NCBI GenBank assembly: GCA_943736015.1
Contig: OX031070.1
Span: 40,168,173 to 40,232,172 of the forward strand
From: Tridacna crocea
Taxonomy: Eukaryota; Mollusca; Bivalvia; Cardiida; Cardiidae
DNA length: 64,000 nt
Reading direction: 5' to 3'
Positions 9,016 through 18,800 of the stretch are shown here, piece by piece. How positions within the stretch are numbered: the first letter of the stretch is position 1; every line of letters starts with the position of its first letter. The notes below the pieces were generated by a model. That model did not search any database, was not told the origin of the DNA, and worked only from the letters and a program-made list of their open reading frames with translations. Made by a program: the position numbers and the translations under genes.

Positions 9016-11486
9016 GTGAGATAAACATTTTCTGTGTAATGTTTAACTCTTCACCACACAGTCTCGACTTTTAACCCATTACCAAACGACGATATTTAAG
9101 ACTGGTCCAAATTGAAAGCATTTGCAGACGACAAAATAAAACTGACTGAAAATTTGAAATTTGTTTTGTGAAGGGTAGAAAACATTGTGGGAAAAGGAGA
9201 AAATGCTGGTTACCAGCATTTTCTCCTTTTCCCACAATGTTTTCTAAAGGCTTCCTTCTCAGGGGCGTCAAAAGTAGGGATTGTGTGGTAATGGGTTAAG
9301 GATCCTGAGATAGAGGCCTTTTGAAAACATTGTGGGAAAAGGAGAAAATGCTTATAACCAGCATTTTCTGCTTTTCCCACATTGTTTTCTACCCAGCTGT
9401 ACACAAATTTCGGTTTTTGAGTTACATTTATTTTGTCGTCTGCAAGTGCTTTCAACTTGGACCAGTCCAAGATTTTCTCATGTGGTAAAGAGTTAACTCT
9501 TTACCAAACAACAAAATGTTGGACTTGTCCAAATTGAAAGCATTTGCAGATGACAAAATAAACGTGAATCAGAAACTGAATCTTGATTTTGGGAGGGTAG
9601 AAAACATTGTGGGAAAAGGAGAAAATGATGGTTACCAGCATTTTCTCCTTTTCCCTCAATGTTTTCAAAAGGCTTCTTTCCCAGGGATTGTGTGGTAATT
9701 TGTTAATTATTGAAAAAATATAATGTGGCTTGAGATACATTTTATGTAAGAGTATCTCTCAATTTTTTATAACCCTTTATCACACAATATTGAATGTAAA
9801 TTATCCCGAGGAAAAAGCCTTTTGAAAATGCTGGTAACCAGCATTTTTCTCTCATGGCCTACATTTTCTATCCCTTCCATAATAAGCTACATCATTTGAA
9901 TAACATTCAGTTTGTCAGCTGCTGCCTGCCCGGGTAGCTCAGTGGTGAGCGTGTTGGACTCATGTCCTGGTGGTTGTGAGTTCGATACGGTTGAGGATAA
10001 CTTTTTTTCCAGTGTATTTTCGCCTCTTACCTCTGCTGAAGCATGTGAGGAAAGAGGTCGGTGGCTTTTGAAGGAAAGTTGTGTTAACTCTGGTGTGAGA
10101 AAGCCAGGAAACACTTGTGTGTTACTGACCGCTATGATATGACCTTAGCTGTTAAAGTGGCTTTAAACCCCAATACAACCAACCATTATCAGCTGCAAAG
10201 GGTTTTGACTCGAACAAAGTATAAATTGCCAGCATTTTGGTAAGGGTTAAACTAGAACTCTGAACAAATAAAATGGAGAACAGAACAGCAGCCAAAATAT
10301 TTCTGTTTCATGTTTGATTTTGTCAGAGGGCAAAAGAAAGTAGTTGAGAGTGTAAATTTAGAATTGGACTGCATGTTCTGTTCAGTCATATCTGAATTTA
10401 CACTGTTAGCAAAGGTGCCAAAAGCTAGGTGTAGTTCTTTATGATTTAACTCGTTTTCCAAACGACATTTTAGACTGGTCCAAATTCAAAGCACTTGCAG
10501 ATGACAAAAAAACATAACTCAAAAATTGAAATTTGTTTCCTGCAGGGTAGAAAACAATGTTAAAAAAGGAGAAAATGCTGGTTACCAGCATTTTTTCCTT
10601 TTCCCACAATGTTTTCAAAAGGCTTCTATCTCAGGGTTGTTTAAAGCCAGGATTGTGTGGTAAAGACTTAAACAATTGCTTATTTCTTACGATGAACTAA
10701 ATTAATGCGGACTGCCAAAGGTTGTTGCTTAGTAACATACAGGGCTTGGGATTTGCATGTTGGAATTCTCAGCATGGCACATTTATTTTTGGAGATTGAT
10801 TAAAGTCATGATTTATTCCTCTGTCACCTCTGATAACTGCCCGACATTCTACAGGTGTATGTGTGAAAGATACCAATGGGTTTTGGAAGAAAATCGTCAG
10901 CAGAATTAAAAATTTTGTACATGAAAGCACTAGCCACCATAGGGTAAATGAGACAAATGTTGAAAATGGTATTAATTCTTTACCACACAATCCCGACTTT
11001 TAACAACCCTATAAAAGAAATCTTTTGAAAACATTGTGGGAAAAGGAGAAAATGCTGGTAACATTTTCTCCTTTTCCCACAATATTTTCTACCCTATCAA
11101 AGTCAGAAATCATCATATTACCAAGATTTAATTTGTTGTCAGTAGATGCTTTGATATTGGGTCCAGTCCAAAAATTTGTTGTTTGGTAAAAGGTTAAACA
11201 CCATACATGCATACATGCAAAAATCCAATACAACCTGAGAATGATACTTATGTGTCTGAATTTGTTTTTATCCTTGTAGGCACATGACTCAAGATCTCAA
11301 TCTGAAAATCGCAGAATTGCTCGGGAAAGACTGCAGTACCACCTGGACATTTATATTAATAAGGAGAATAGCTTTGACGCTATAAGCAAGAGGGAAAGCA
11401 GACAGAGGCAAGAGAAACAGAGAGAAAAAGCCAAAAAGTTACTGGAGCTTAAGAAAGCATTTAAAGAGAGGGAAGGATTGGATTAG
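8812..11486 (+). CDS. MTRFR: Mitochondrial peptide-release (rescue) factor, MTRFR/C12orf65-like; two exons
   Basis: Exons 8812-9015 and 11280-11486 join in phase 0 (donor GTGAGA, acceptor CCTTGTAG) to a 136-residue protein. Residues 41-48 read GSGPGGQA, the GGQ loop that in class I-type release factors reaches the peptidyl-transferase centre; it is followed by SNCVVLKHKPTGIVV, the conserved strand region of this family. The C-terminal 45 residues are a Lys/Arg/Glu-rich helix, which in this family binds the large mitoribosomal subunit. There is no codon-recognition domain, so this is a codon-independent rescue factor. In mammals MTRFR frees nascent chains stuck on split mitoribosomal large subunits. 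The start is uncertain: ATG 8812 lies 22 bp after a MITE, and a TTTTACAG at 8827-8834 could instead be an acceptor for an upstream exon carrying more of the mitochondrial presequence (human protein about 166 aa). The stop is TAG 11484-11486. Family call is firm; the 5' end is not. Confidence 0.88.
9071..9299 (-). mobile_element. pB-MITE, full (229 bp)
   Basis: Perfect palindrome; an extra 28-bp terminal stub of another copy precedes it at 9043-9070. In the MTRFR-like intron. Confidence 0.93.
9300..9496 (+). mobile_element. pB-MITE lacking left end
   Basis: Starts at GATCCTGAGATAGAGGCC right after the preceding element; right TTAA shared with the next copy. Confidence 0.85.
9493..9706 (-). 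mobile_element. pB-MITE, nearly full
   Basis: Short arm shortened (CCCAGGGATTGTGTGG). Third member of a head-to-tail chain. Confidence 0.88.
9769..10250 (+). mobile_element. pB-MITE containing a SINE
   Basis: Left part 9769-9914, right part 10197-10250 ending GGTAAGGGTTAA; one hairpin arm is largely deleted. Confidence 0.75.
9923..10188 (+). mobile_element. tRNA-derived SINE (family A), full length, in a MITE
   Basis: Starts CCTGCCCGGGTAGCTCAGTG (A-box-like), has GTGAGTTCGATAC (B-box-like), ends CCCCAATACAACCAACC. Target-site duplication TCAGCTGC at 9915-9922 and 10189-10196. Confidence 0.88.
10446..10671 (-). mobile_element. pB-MITE, full
   Basis: TTAA at both ends; left palindrome arm has AATGTTAAAAAAGG in place of the usual AATGTGGGAAAAGG, so the stem is imperfect. 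Confidence 0.88.
10972..11197 (+). mobile_element. pB-MITE, short palindrome loop
   Basis: Centre reduced to GCTGGTAACATTTTCTCC, losing CCAGC of the right arm. Lies 82 bp upstream of the MTRFR-like second exon. Confidence 0.88.
11280..11486 (+). CDS. MTRFR: MTRFR-like, C-terminal basic helix exon
   Basis: Encodes residues 69-136, starting AHDSRSQSENRRIAR and ending in a highly charged helix and TAG. The acceptor is CCTTGTAG|GCA. Confidence 0.88.
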   Translation, partial: AHDSRSQSENRRIARERLQYHLDIYINKENSFDAISKRESRQRQEKQREKAKKLLELKKAFKEREGLD

Positions 11487-11607
11487 AGTAGTCAAAAGTA
11501 TGAATTGCCTAGTCATTGTCATCCCCCACCGAAGGTGAGGGGATATAGTTTTTGTGTTGACTGTTCAGTGTTGGCCAGGTCAGATATCTTCTATAGTCCT
11601 TGAGAAC

Positions 11608-11745
11608 CTGCCTTTTCTCCTTTTCCCACCATATTTTCCACCCTTCATAAAACAATTTCAAAATTTCTGTCACTTTAATTTTTGTCGCCTGCGAATGCTT
11701 TCGATTTGGACAAGCCTAAGATATTGTCATTTGGTAATGAGTTAA
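11608..11745 (+). mobile_element. pB-MITE half copy, downstream of the MTRFR-like stop
   Basis: Only the long-arm half, ending GGTAATGAGTTAA. Confidence 0.75.
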
Positions 11746-11861
11746 AGAACATAAAATTAATGTATTATGTGATGTCACTTTTTACCTGTACATCCATTTG
11801 CAATTTGTGTCTGGTCTGTATCTTTTGAAACTTTGGTCTGATATTTTAAATGTTTCACATT

Positions 11862-12090
11862 TTAAGCCTTTACCACACAATGATGACTTTTTACGACTCT
11901 GAGGAAGAGGCCTTCTGAAAACATTGTGGGAAAAGAAGAAAATGCTGGTAACCAGCATTTTCTTCTTTTCCCACAATGTTTGCTACCCTGATATAGTTAA
12001 CTTTCATCATTTGAGCCACATCTAAATTGTCGTCTGCAACTGCTTTCAGTTTAGATGAGTCTAAAATTTTGGTGTGTGGTAAAGGGTTAA
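11862..12090 (+). mobile_element. pB-MITE, full (229 bp), GAAG/CTTC variant
   Basis: Matched change in the two arms: AAAAGAAGAAAATGC and GCATTTTCTTCTTTT. Its right TTAA is also the left TTAA of the next element. Confidence 0.92.
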
Positions 12091-12238
12091 AGGTGGCCCT
12101 TCAGATTTTAGGACAAAAATTTTACAAAAAGACAAAAAAAATCATCCTTATACTCCCAAAGCCTTATAATTTTCATTTATAAAACCCCAATATTTTTTGA
12201 TTTGGTGTGATGTGAAAATTTTAAATAGCCACCTTTAA
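12087..12238 (+). mobile_element. TTAAAGGTGG element, internally deleted
   Basis: Ends TTAAAGGTGG and CCACCTTTAA. Same ends and subterminal sequence as 24380-24928; most of the interior is missing. Confidence 0.75.
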
Positions 12239-12424
12239 GCATCTTGATTAGAAGAGGTGTAAAGTGGAGGTTTCAGATATCAAGCTTCATGGTCAAGGTC
12301 GTAGCAGGGCTCATCAAAGGTGACATGCTCTTGCTAGCCTCTTTGAGGCACTTTTTGTGCCACTTTACTAAGGTCATGTTGACATGCAGTTTTCACTAAA
12401 AAATCATCTGCTTTGGCATCATGG

Positions 12425-12745
12425 CTGGTTGGTTGGTTATTTCTGTATATTTATCATCGCTACCGGTTGCCCATCTGAGCGACACCCCCAGAAGATGGTT
12501 AGTTGTTAAGGGTGACAGTGCAAGGATACAGGTCGAAACTTTTGAAGGCTTCGCCTTGTTCTTTAACGTGCTCGGAGTATAGCACCGTTTCACCGGATCT
12601 CGGTTTAATTTCTCATTTGAAAGGCTATTTATGTAATAATTTTAGTTGGCCAGCAGGGGATTTGAACCCACAACCTGTAGTGACCCGAAACATTGTGTTC
12701 ACAGGTCCTTTGCTCTACCTACTGAGCTATATCGGCTGGTTCCAT
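12425..12745 (-). mobile_element. tRNA-derived SINE (family B)
   Basis: Reverse strand begins CCAGCCGATATAGCTCAGTA with GGTAGAGC (A box); GGGTTCAAATCC-type B box near 12655-12670. Closely related to 43383-43719. It lies just upstream of the putative first NUDT6-like coding exon. Confidence 0.85.
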
Positions 12746-12775
12746 AGCACTACCATGCTTTGTTCTTGTTTACAG

Positions 12776-12837
12776 GTTATAATACACATGGACGAGATGA
12801 AGGAAGAAAGCCATGGTTTTATAATTGTTCGAGACTG
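12776..12837 (+). CDS. NUDT6: NUDT6-like, putative first coding exon
   Basis: Acceptor TTGTTTACAG, donor GTAGGT. Holds ATG 12788 and the peptide MDEMKEESHGFIIVRD. The open frame continues 5' of the ATG, so a further upstream exon is possible. Assigned by phase and position only. Confidence 0.5.
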
Positions 12838-15800
12838 GTAGGTTACTTTCATTATTAGCTCATCAATTCGTTAACTCTTTACCAAACGGCAATATTTTAG
12901 ACTGATCCAAATTGAAAGCACTTGCAGATGACAAAATAAGCATAACTCAGAATTTAAATGTGTTTGCAGTAAGGTAGAAAACATTGTGGGAAAAGGAGAA
13001 AATGCTGGTTACCGACATTTTCTCCTTTTCCCACAATGTTTTCTACATGCTGCTTTCTCAGGGTGGTAAAAAAGTCGTCCTTGCATAGTAACCCTGGGGT
13101 ACAAGCCCTTCGAAAACATTATGAAAACAGGAGAAAACGATGATAATCAGCATTTTCTCCTTTCACCACAATGTTTTATATCCAAGTGTTTGAGCTACAT
13201 ACAATATGTTGTTTGCAAATGTTTTCAATTAGGACCTGTTTACCTTTTTTTGGCCTTGTGAAGGATGAAAAAAAAAATTCACAAAAACTTTCTTGTGTGG
13301 GAGAGATAATCTTAATGACTTAAAACTCAATGCAAGAATATGTTTGCAAACATTGTGGCAAAAGGAGAAATTGCTTGTAACCATAAATCATAGTTACAGA
13401 TGTCCTGTCTGATTTTTTGTTGTCTCGGGGTAGCGAAACACTAGAAATAGACCCCTGTTAACCCATTACCACACAATCCCTACTTTTGACGACCCTGGGA
13501 AGGAAGCCTTTGTGTAAATCTTTAATAGTGTGTTGTGTACATTTAGTTTTATTTATATAAATCTTACCTATGATTTAACCTGTTCATTTAAACTTTGACC
13601 AATAAACAATTTTAACCCTTTACCACACAATCCTGACTTTTTACGACCCTGAGAAAGAAGCCTGCATTGTTGGAAAAGGAGAAAATGCTGTTTTCTACCC
13701 ACTCTAATACAAATTTCAGACTTTTCAGTCACTTCTATTTTAACGTCTTTCAATTTGGACTAGTCTGAATTTTGTCTTATAGTAAAGAGTTAACGAGATT
13801 TTCATATGAATTTTATCGTTTTAAATTTTGAACAGTAAAATATTGTAACCACATACAATATTATCTCATAGATTGTGCCGGTTAACTCTGTACCAAATGA
13901 CAAAATCGTGGACCAGTCCAAATTGAAAGCAATTGCACACGACAAAATAAGTGTAACTCAAAAATTGAGGTTTGTTTTAGAGAGGCTAGAAAACATTGTA
14001 GGAAAAGGAGAAAATGCTGGTTACCAGCATTTTCTCCTTTTCCCACAATGTTTTCAGAAGGCTTCTATCTCAGGGTTGTAAAAACCAGGGTTTTGATTGG
14101 TAAAGGGTTAAGATAATGTTGTGGTATAATTATTCAAATTATACAAACCCCCATGTGCAATTTCAAAGTTGCTTTTGTGCAGAATTTGTAAGGGAAAGTG
14201 AATGGTTTAGGTCATAGATCAGTCTGACCATTTGAGCAGTTCGATCTTGATCAGTGCTAGCCAAAGAGGAAACTTCAGTTGTGAAAGGGACTCTTAAGGT
14301 TTGAACATATTTTAAAGGTTTGGTGGAATTGAGATCAGAACAAAAGATCAGAAATTTGAGAATGCAGAGGAATATGATCAAAAACTGAAAGGTAAGTAGT
14401 TAACTTATTACCAAATGACAAAATTTTAGACTTGTCCAAATCGAAAGCATTTGCAGATGACAGAATAAAAGTGACTGATATCTTGAAATTTCATTTGTGA
14501 AGGATAGAAAATATTGTGGGAAAAGGAGAAAATGCTGGTTACCAGCATTTTCTCCTTTTCCCACAATGTTTTCTAAAGGCTTCTTTCTCAGGGTCGTCAA
14601 AAGTAGGGATTGTGTGATAATGGGTTGAGAAGACCCTAGAACGACATGTAGTGGAAATTTTAATCTACTGTTCATCCCAAGACTTTGTCTTTCAAGCAAT
14701 TAATTGAGCTTTTTTTTTTTTTGTAATGAATCAGTTTTTTTTTTAACATACTGAGGAAAAGAAGATATATTTTTCTGCAAGTCTTACGAAGCCAGTCACA
14801 TTCAGTAAAAACATTTACATTTCAAGGCTCCAGGGTGAAAGAACCCCCGACCTCCTGCTTACCATGTAATAGTTCTCTCAAACAGCCGTCCCTGGTGGGG
14901 TTTGAAAGGTGGACCCCCGGGTCACAAGGCAAATACTCTACCACTTCGCTACAAAAGCTAGCTTTATAGCAAGGCAGTATAAGTGTCCCCTTATCTCATA
15001 TTACACGACAAAATTTTAGACTGGTTCAAATTGAAAACATTTGCAGACAACAGAATAAAGGTGACTGAAAAATTGAAATTTGTTCTGGGATGGGTAGAAA
15101 ACACTGTGGGAAAAGGAGAAAATGTTGGTTACCAGCATTTTCTCCTTTTCCTACAGTGTTTTCAAAAGGCTTCTTTCTCAGGGGCGTCAAAAGTAGGGAT
15201 TGTGTGATAATGGGTTATACAAACACAAGCTATACATTTGCATTTATCTGTGGGATAGACCAGTATACTACACAATCACACTGCATACCATATTATTTCA
15301 GAAGCAGTTCCAAAATGGAAAGCCGAAGGAGTGAGGGGCTTTTGGGCAAGAATTGCCCTTCAGCATGGGCAGATAACTGTTGTATTTGCAAAGGTATATA
15401 GGAAGCCCTTTGTTACACAATCCAGAGTTTTATCCATCATGAGGGAGTCATTTTAACTCTTTACCAGTAACCACACAACTTTTAACGACCCTGAGAAAAA
15501 GGCCTTTTGAAAACATTGTGGGAAAAGGAGAAAATGCTGGTAAGCAGCATTTTCTCCTTTTCCCACAATGTTTTCTACCTTTCCCAAATCCAATTTCAAT
15601 GTTTCAGTCACATTTTGTTGTCTGCACATGCTTTCAATTTGGACCAGCCCAAAATTTTGTTGTTTGGTAAAGAGTGAAAACATCAAGGAAAAAGGAAACA
15701 ATGCTGGTACCCAGCATTTTCTCTTTTTCCTCCACAATATTTTCATTCCTTTCATTCCTTTCAGAAAAATCTCAGCATTTGAGCTGAATCTAACTCTTTA

Positions 15801-18800
15801 CCAAAATTTCCCAAAATTTTAGACCAGTCCAAAGTGAAAGCAACTGCAGACACCAAAATTAAATGTGACTGAAAAAATTAAACTTGTGTTGGGAAGGGTA
15901 GAAAACATTGTGGGAAAAGGAGAAAATGCCACCCACAATGTTTTCAAAAAGTTTCTTGCATAGGGATGTTAAAAGTCCGGATTGTGTGGTAAAGGGTTAA
16001 ACTTGACATTTATTGGCTTTCAAAATAAAATTTATCAAACTTGTCCAAGAAAATAAACAAGAGGCTCACTTTTATAACTTTTTCTAGACTTGTTTAGCAC
16101 TTTACCAAACAATTCCTATTTTATACAACCTTGAAATAGAAGGCTTTTGAAAACATTGTGGGAAAAGGAGAAAATGCTGGTTACCAGCATTTTCTCCTTT
16201 TTCCACAATGTTTTTTACACCTTAGTGAAAAAAAAAAAAATCAATTTTTGAGTTGTGTTTATTTTGTCATCTGTAAGTGCTTTCAATTTGGACCAGTCTA
16301 AACTTTTGTCGTTTGGTAAAGAGTTGATAAAAAATTTCATAACATTTTTCTAGATGTGTTTAGGAAAACTCTATCACCAGTGCCAACTTAGACCAGATGT
16401 AAGCTTCTGGGTTTTTGTTTATTTCCCATAATCAAGATTGAACAGAACAGGAAATTATACAGAAAAAATACCCCAAACTGGGTAATTCCTTGTGTTTTTT
16501 ATACATTTAACCCATTACCAAACGACAAACGAAAGTATTTGCAGACAACAAAATAAAAGTGACTGAAAATTTGAAATTTGTTTTGTGAAGGGTAGAAAAC
16601 ATTGTGGGAACAGGAGAAAATGCTGGTTTCCAGCATTTTCTCCTTTTCCCACAATGTTTTCTAAAGGCTTCTTTCTCAGGGTTGTCAAAAGTAGGGATTG
16701 TGTGGTAATGGGTTAAGCTAGACCAGACTTAAAATTTTTTTTGTCACACAGGATGTAAAGATGACAACCATGTACTTATGTAGTAAGCAATATAAGAATA
16801 TTATATGTACAATAATTTCAGTATGGAATGGATTTTCATCACGCCCAACCAGGCTATGTAATGATGTCTACGTGGCTGAGTGATAAAGAGTCCAGTATGA
16901 TACCAGAATATGCTAATCATTATCTAGGTAATTGTACAAAGGGACATTTTTGTATCATATAAATGTCCATGTTTTCCGTAAAATACAGCCGTTACAATTT
17001 TTATACCCCCCACAACTTTATGGAGGGGGGTATGTATACTGAAATCTCCACCACTGTCTACCTGTCCATCTGTCCGTCCGTCTGTCAGTAGACATAAATT
17101 TGCCCAGAGCAATACTCCTATAGTTTTTTACGTACTGAACTCAAATTTGTACACAGGGTTCCTGTATATATGAAGTTGTGCATGTGTGATTTTCATGACC
17201 CTGCTGCAATTTATTACGGAATTATCTTCCCTTGAACTTTTTTCAACTCTTACTTTTGTACTAAACATTCTGCATTCAGTAACAAAGACCTGTTTTTGTG
17301 ACATGGAGCTGGGGTGGGGGGGGGGGTATAATTATGTTTAGTGATAGCTCTAGTTTGTATCTGGCACATATTTGAGACAAGCATTTTGTGAAGTCATGTG
17401 AGACCTCATCTTCTACTTTGAGAGAAGTGAATGGAGTTTTATTTGGATTCTTTCTTTGAGTCGTCAAAAGTTTGCATTGTGTGGTAAAGAATTAAAAAAC
17501 AGTGGTTTTAGTAACTGTCCATGCTTTCTTGGAGTTTCTTGTATTAGCAAGAGTGCCTTGCATGATAATTACTAAACGCATCATCAAAACCATGATAGGC
17601 GTGAGGGAGAAATGAATCCAATATCAATTTTTGGAAAGAATCAAACAAGGTTGGGGTTCAAACTAGCCCTATATTTGGGATCCAAAACAGCTTTCAAATT
17701 CTGCATGTTACTGACTGAGCTACTGGACTTGGCAAGTGGCATTATACAATGATTATTTTTTCCAGTATGCTTACATCCTTTTTGTTACACTACAGGTGTT
17801 GCTGGGTTTGTAGTGAATGCCAAAAACCAGGTACTTGTGATACAGGAAAAGTACCATCCCAATACAAAAGATTCCCCATGGAAATTTCCTGGAGGAATGG
17901 CAGAAAAATGTATGTATTTCTTAATCCTTTACCACTCATCATATCTTTTAAATTGCCTGGAGGAAGGTGTCTTTTGAGAACATTGTGGGAAATGGAGAAA
18001 ATGCAGGTAACCAGCATTTTCTCCTTTTTTCCAAATTGTTATCTATCCATTTCAAAGACAAACTGTAATTTTAGCTAAATTTACACTGTTGTATGCGCAT
18101 GCTTTTCTAAAATTATTTTCTTTGGTAAAGATATAACTCTTTATCGGATAAGAAAGTTCTAGACTAGATGTAGTCCAAATAGAAAGCGTTCACAGATGAC
18201 AACAGAATGGAGCCATATATCATGGAATTTCATTAACTCTTTGCCAAGCGACAAAATTTTGGACTAGTCCAAATTGAAAGCATTTGTAGATGACAAATGT
18301 GACTCAAAAATTGAAATATGTCTTTTGATTAAGGAAGGGTAGAAAACATTGTAGGAAAAGGAGAAAATGCTGGTTACTAGCATTTTCTCCCATTCCTACC
18401 ATGTATTCAAAAGCTTTCTTTTTCAGGGTCGTTAAAAGGTCGTTAAAAGTTTGCATATTTAATGTCTATTTTTGTAAAAATATATGAAATGATCTATGCT
18501 AGATAATGATGATGTCATTAACCCTTTACTCCATAGATACTCATTTCTACACATTGCTTGTAGGAGCCTTTGGAAAATATTGTGGCAAAAGGTGAAATTG
18601 CTCGTGACGAGCAATTTCACCTTTTGTCAAAATGTTTTCTATGCTATCAAAAAGTGTCATATACACGTAAGAAACGGCTTCCACCATGCTGTTATTTAGG
18701 ATCAATAAGAGATACCATAGAAATGCCTTATGGGGTAAAGGGTTAATCATAATAATATTTTTACACATCATGCATAATTGTTGGTACAACTCTGTCTCGA

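Noticed and set aside
9923-10188. tRNA gene
   Set aside because: A- and B-box-like words are present, but no cloverleaf; full repeats with target-site duplications show SINEs.
12503-12775. ORF overlapping the NUDT6-like first exon
   Set aside because: The upstream part is SINE sequence; only 12776-12837 has splice borders and a compatible phase.
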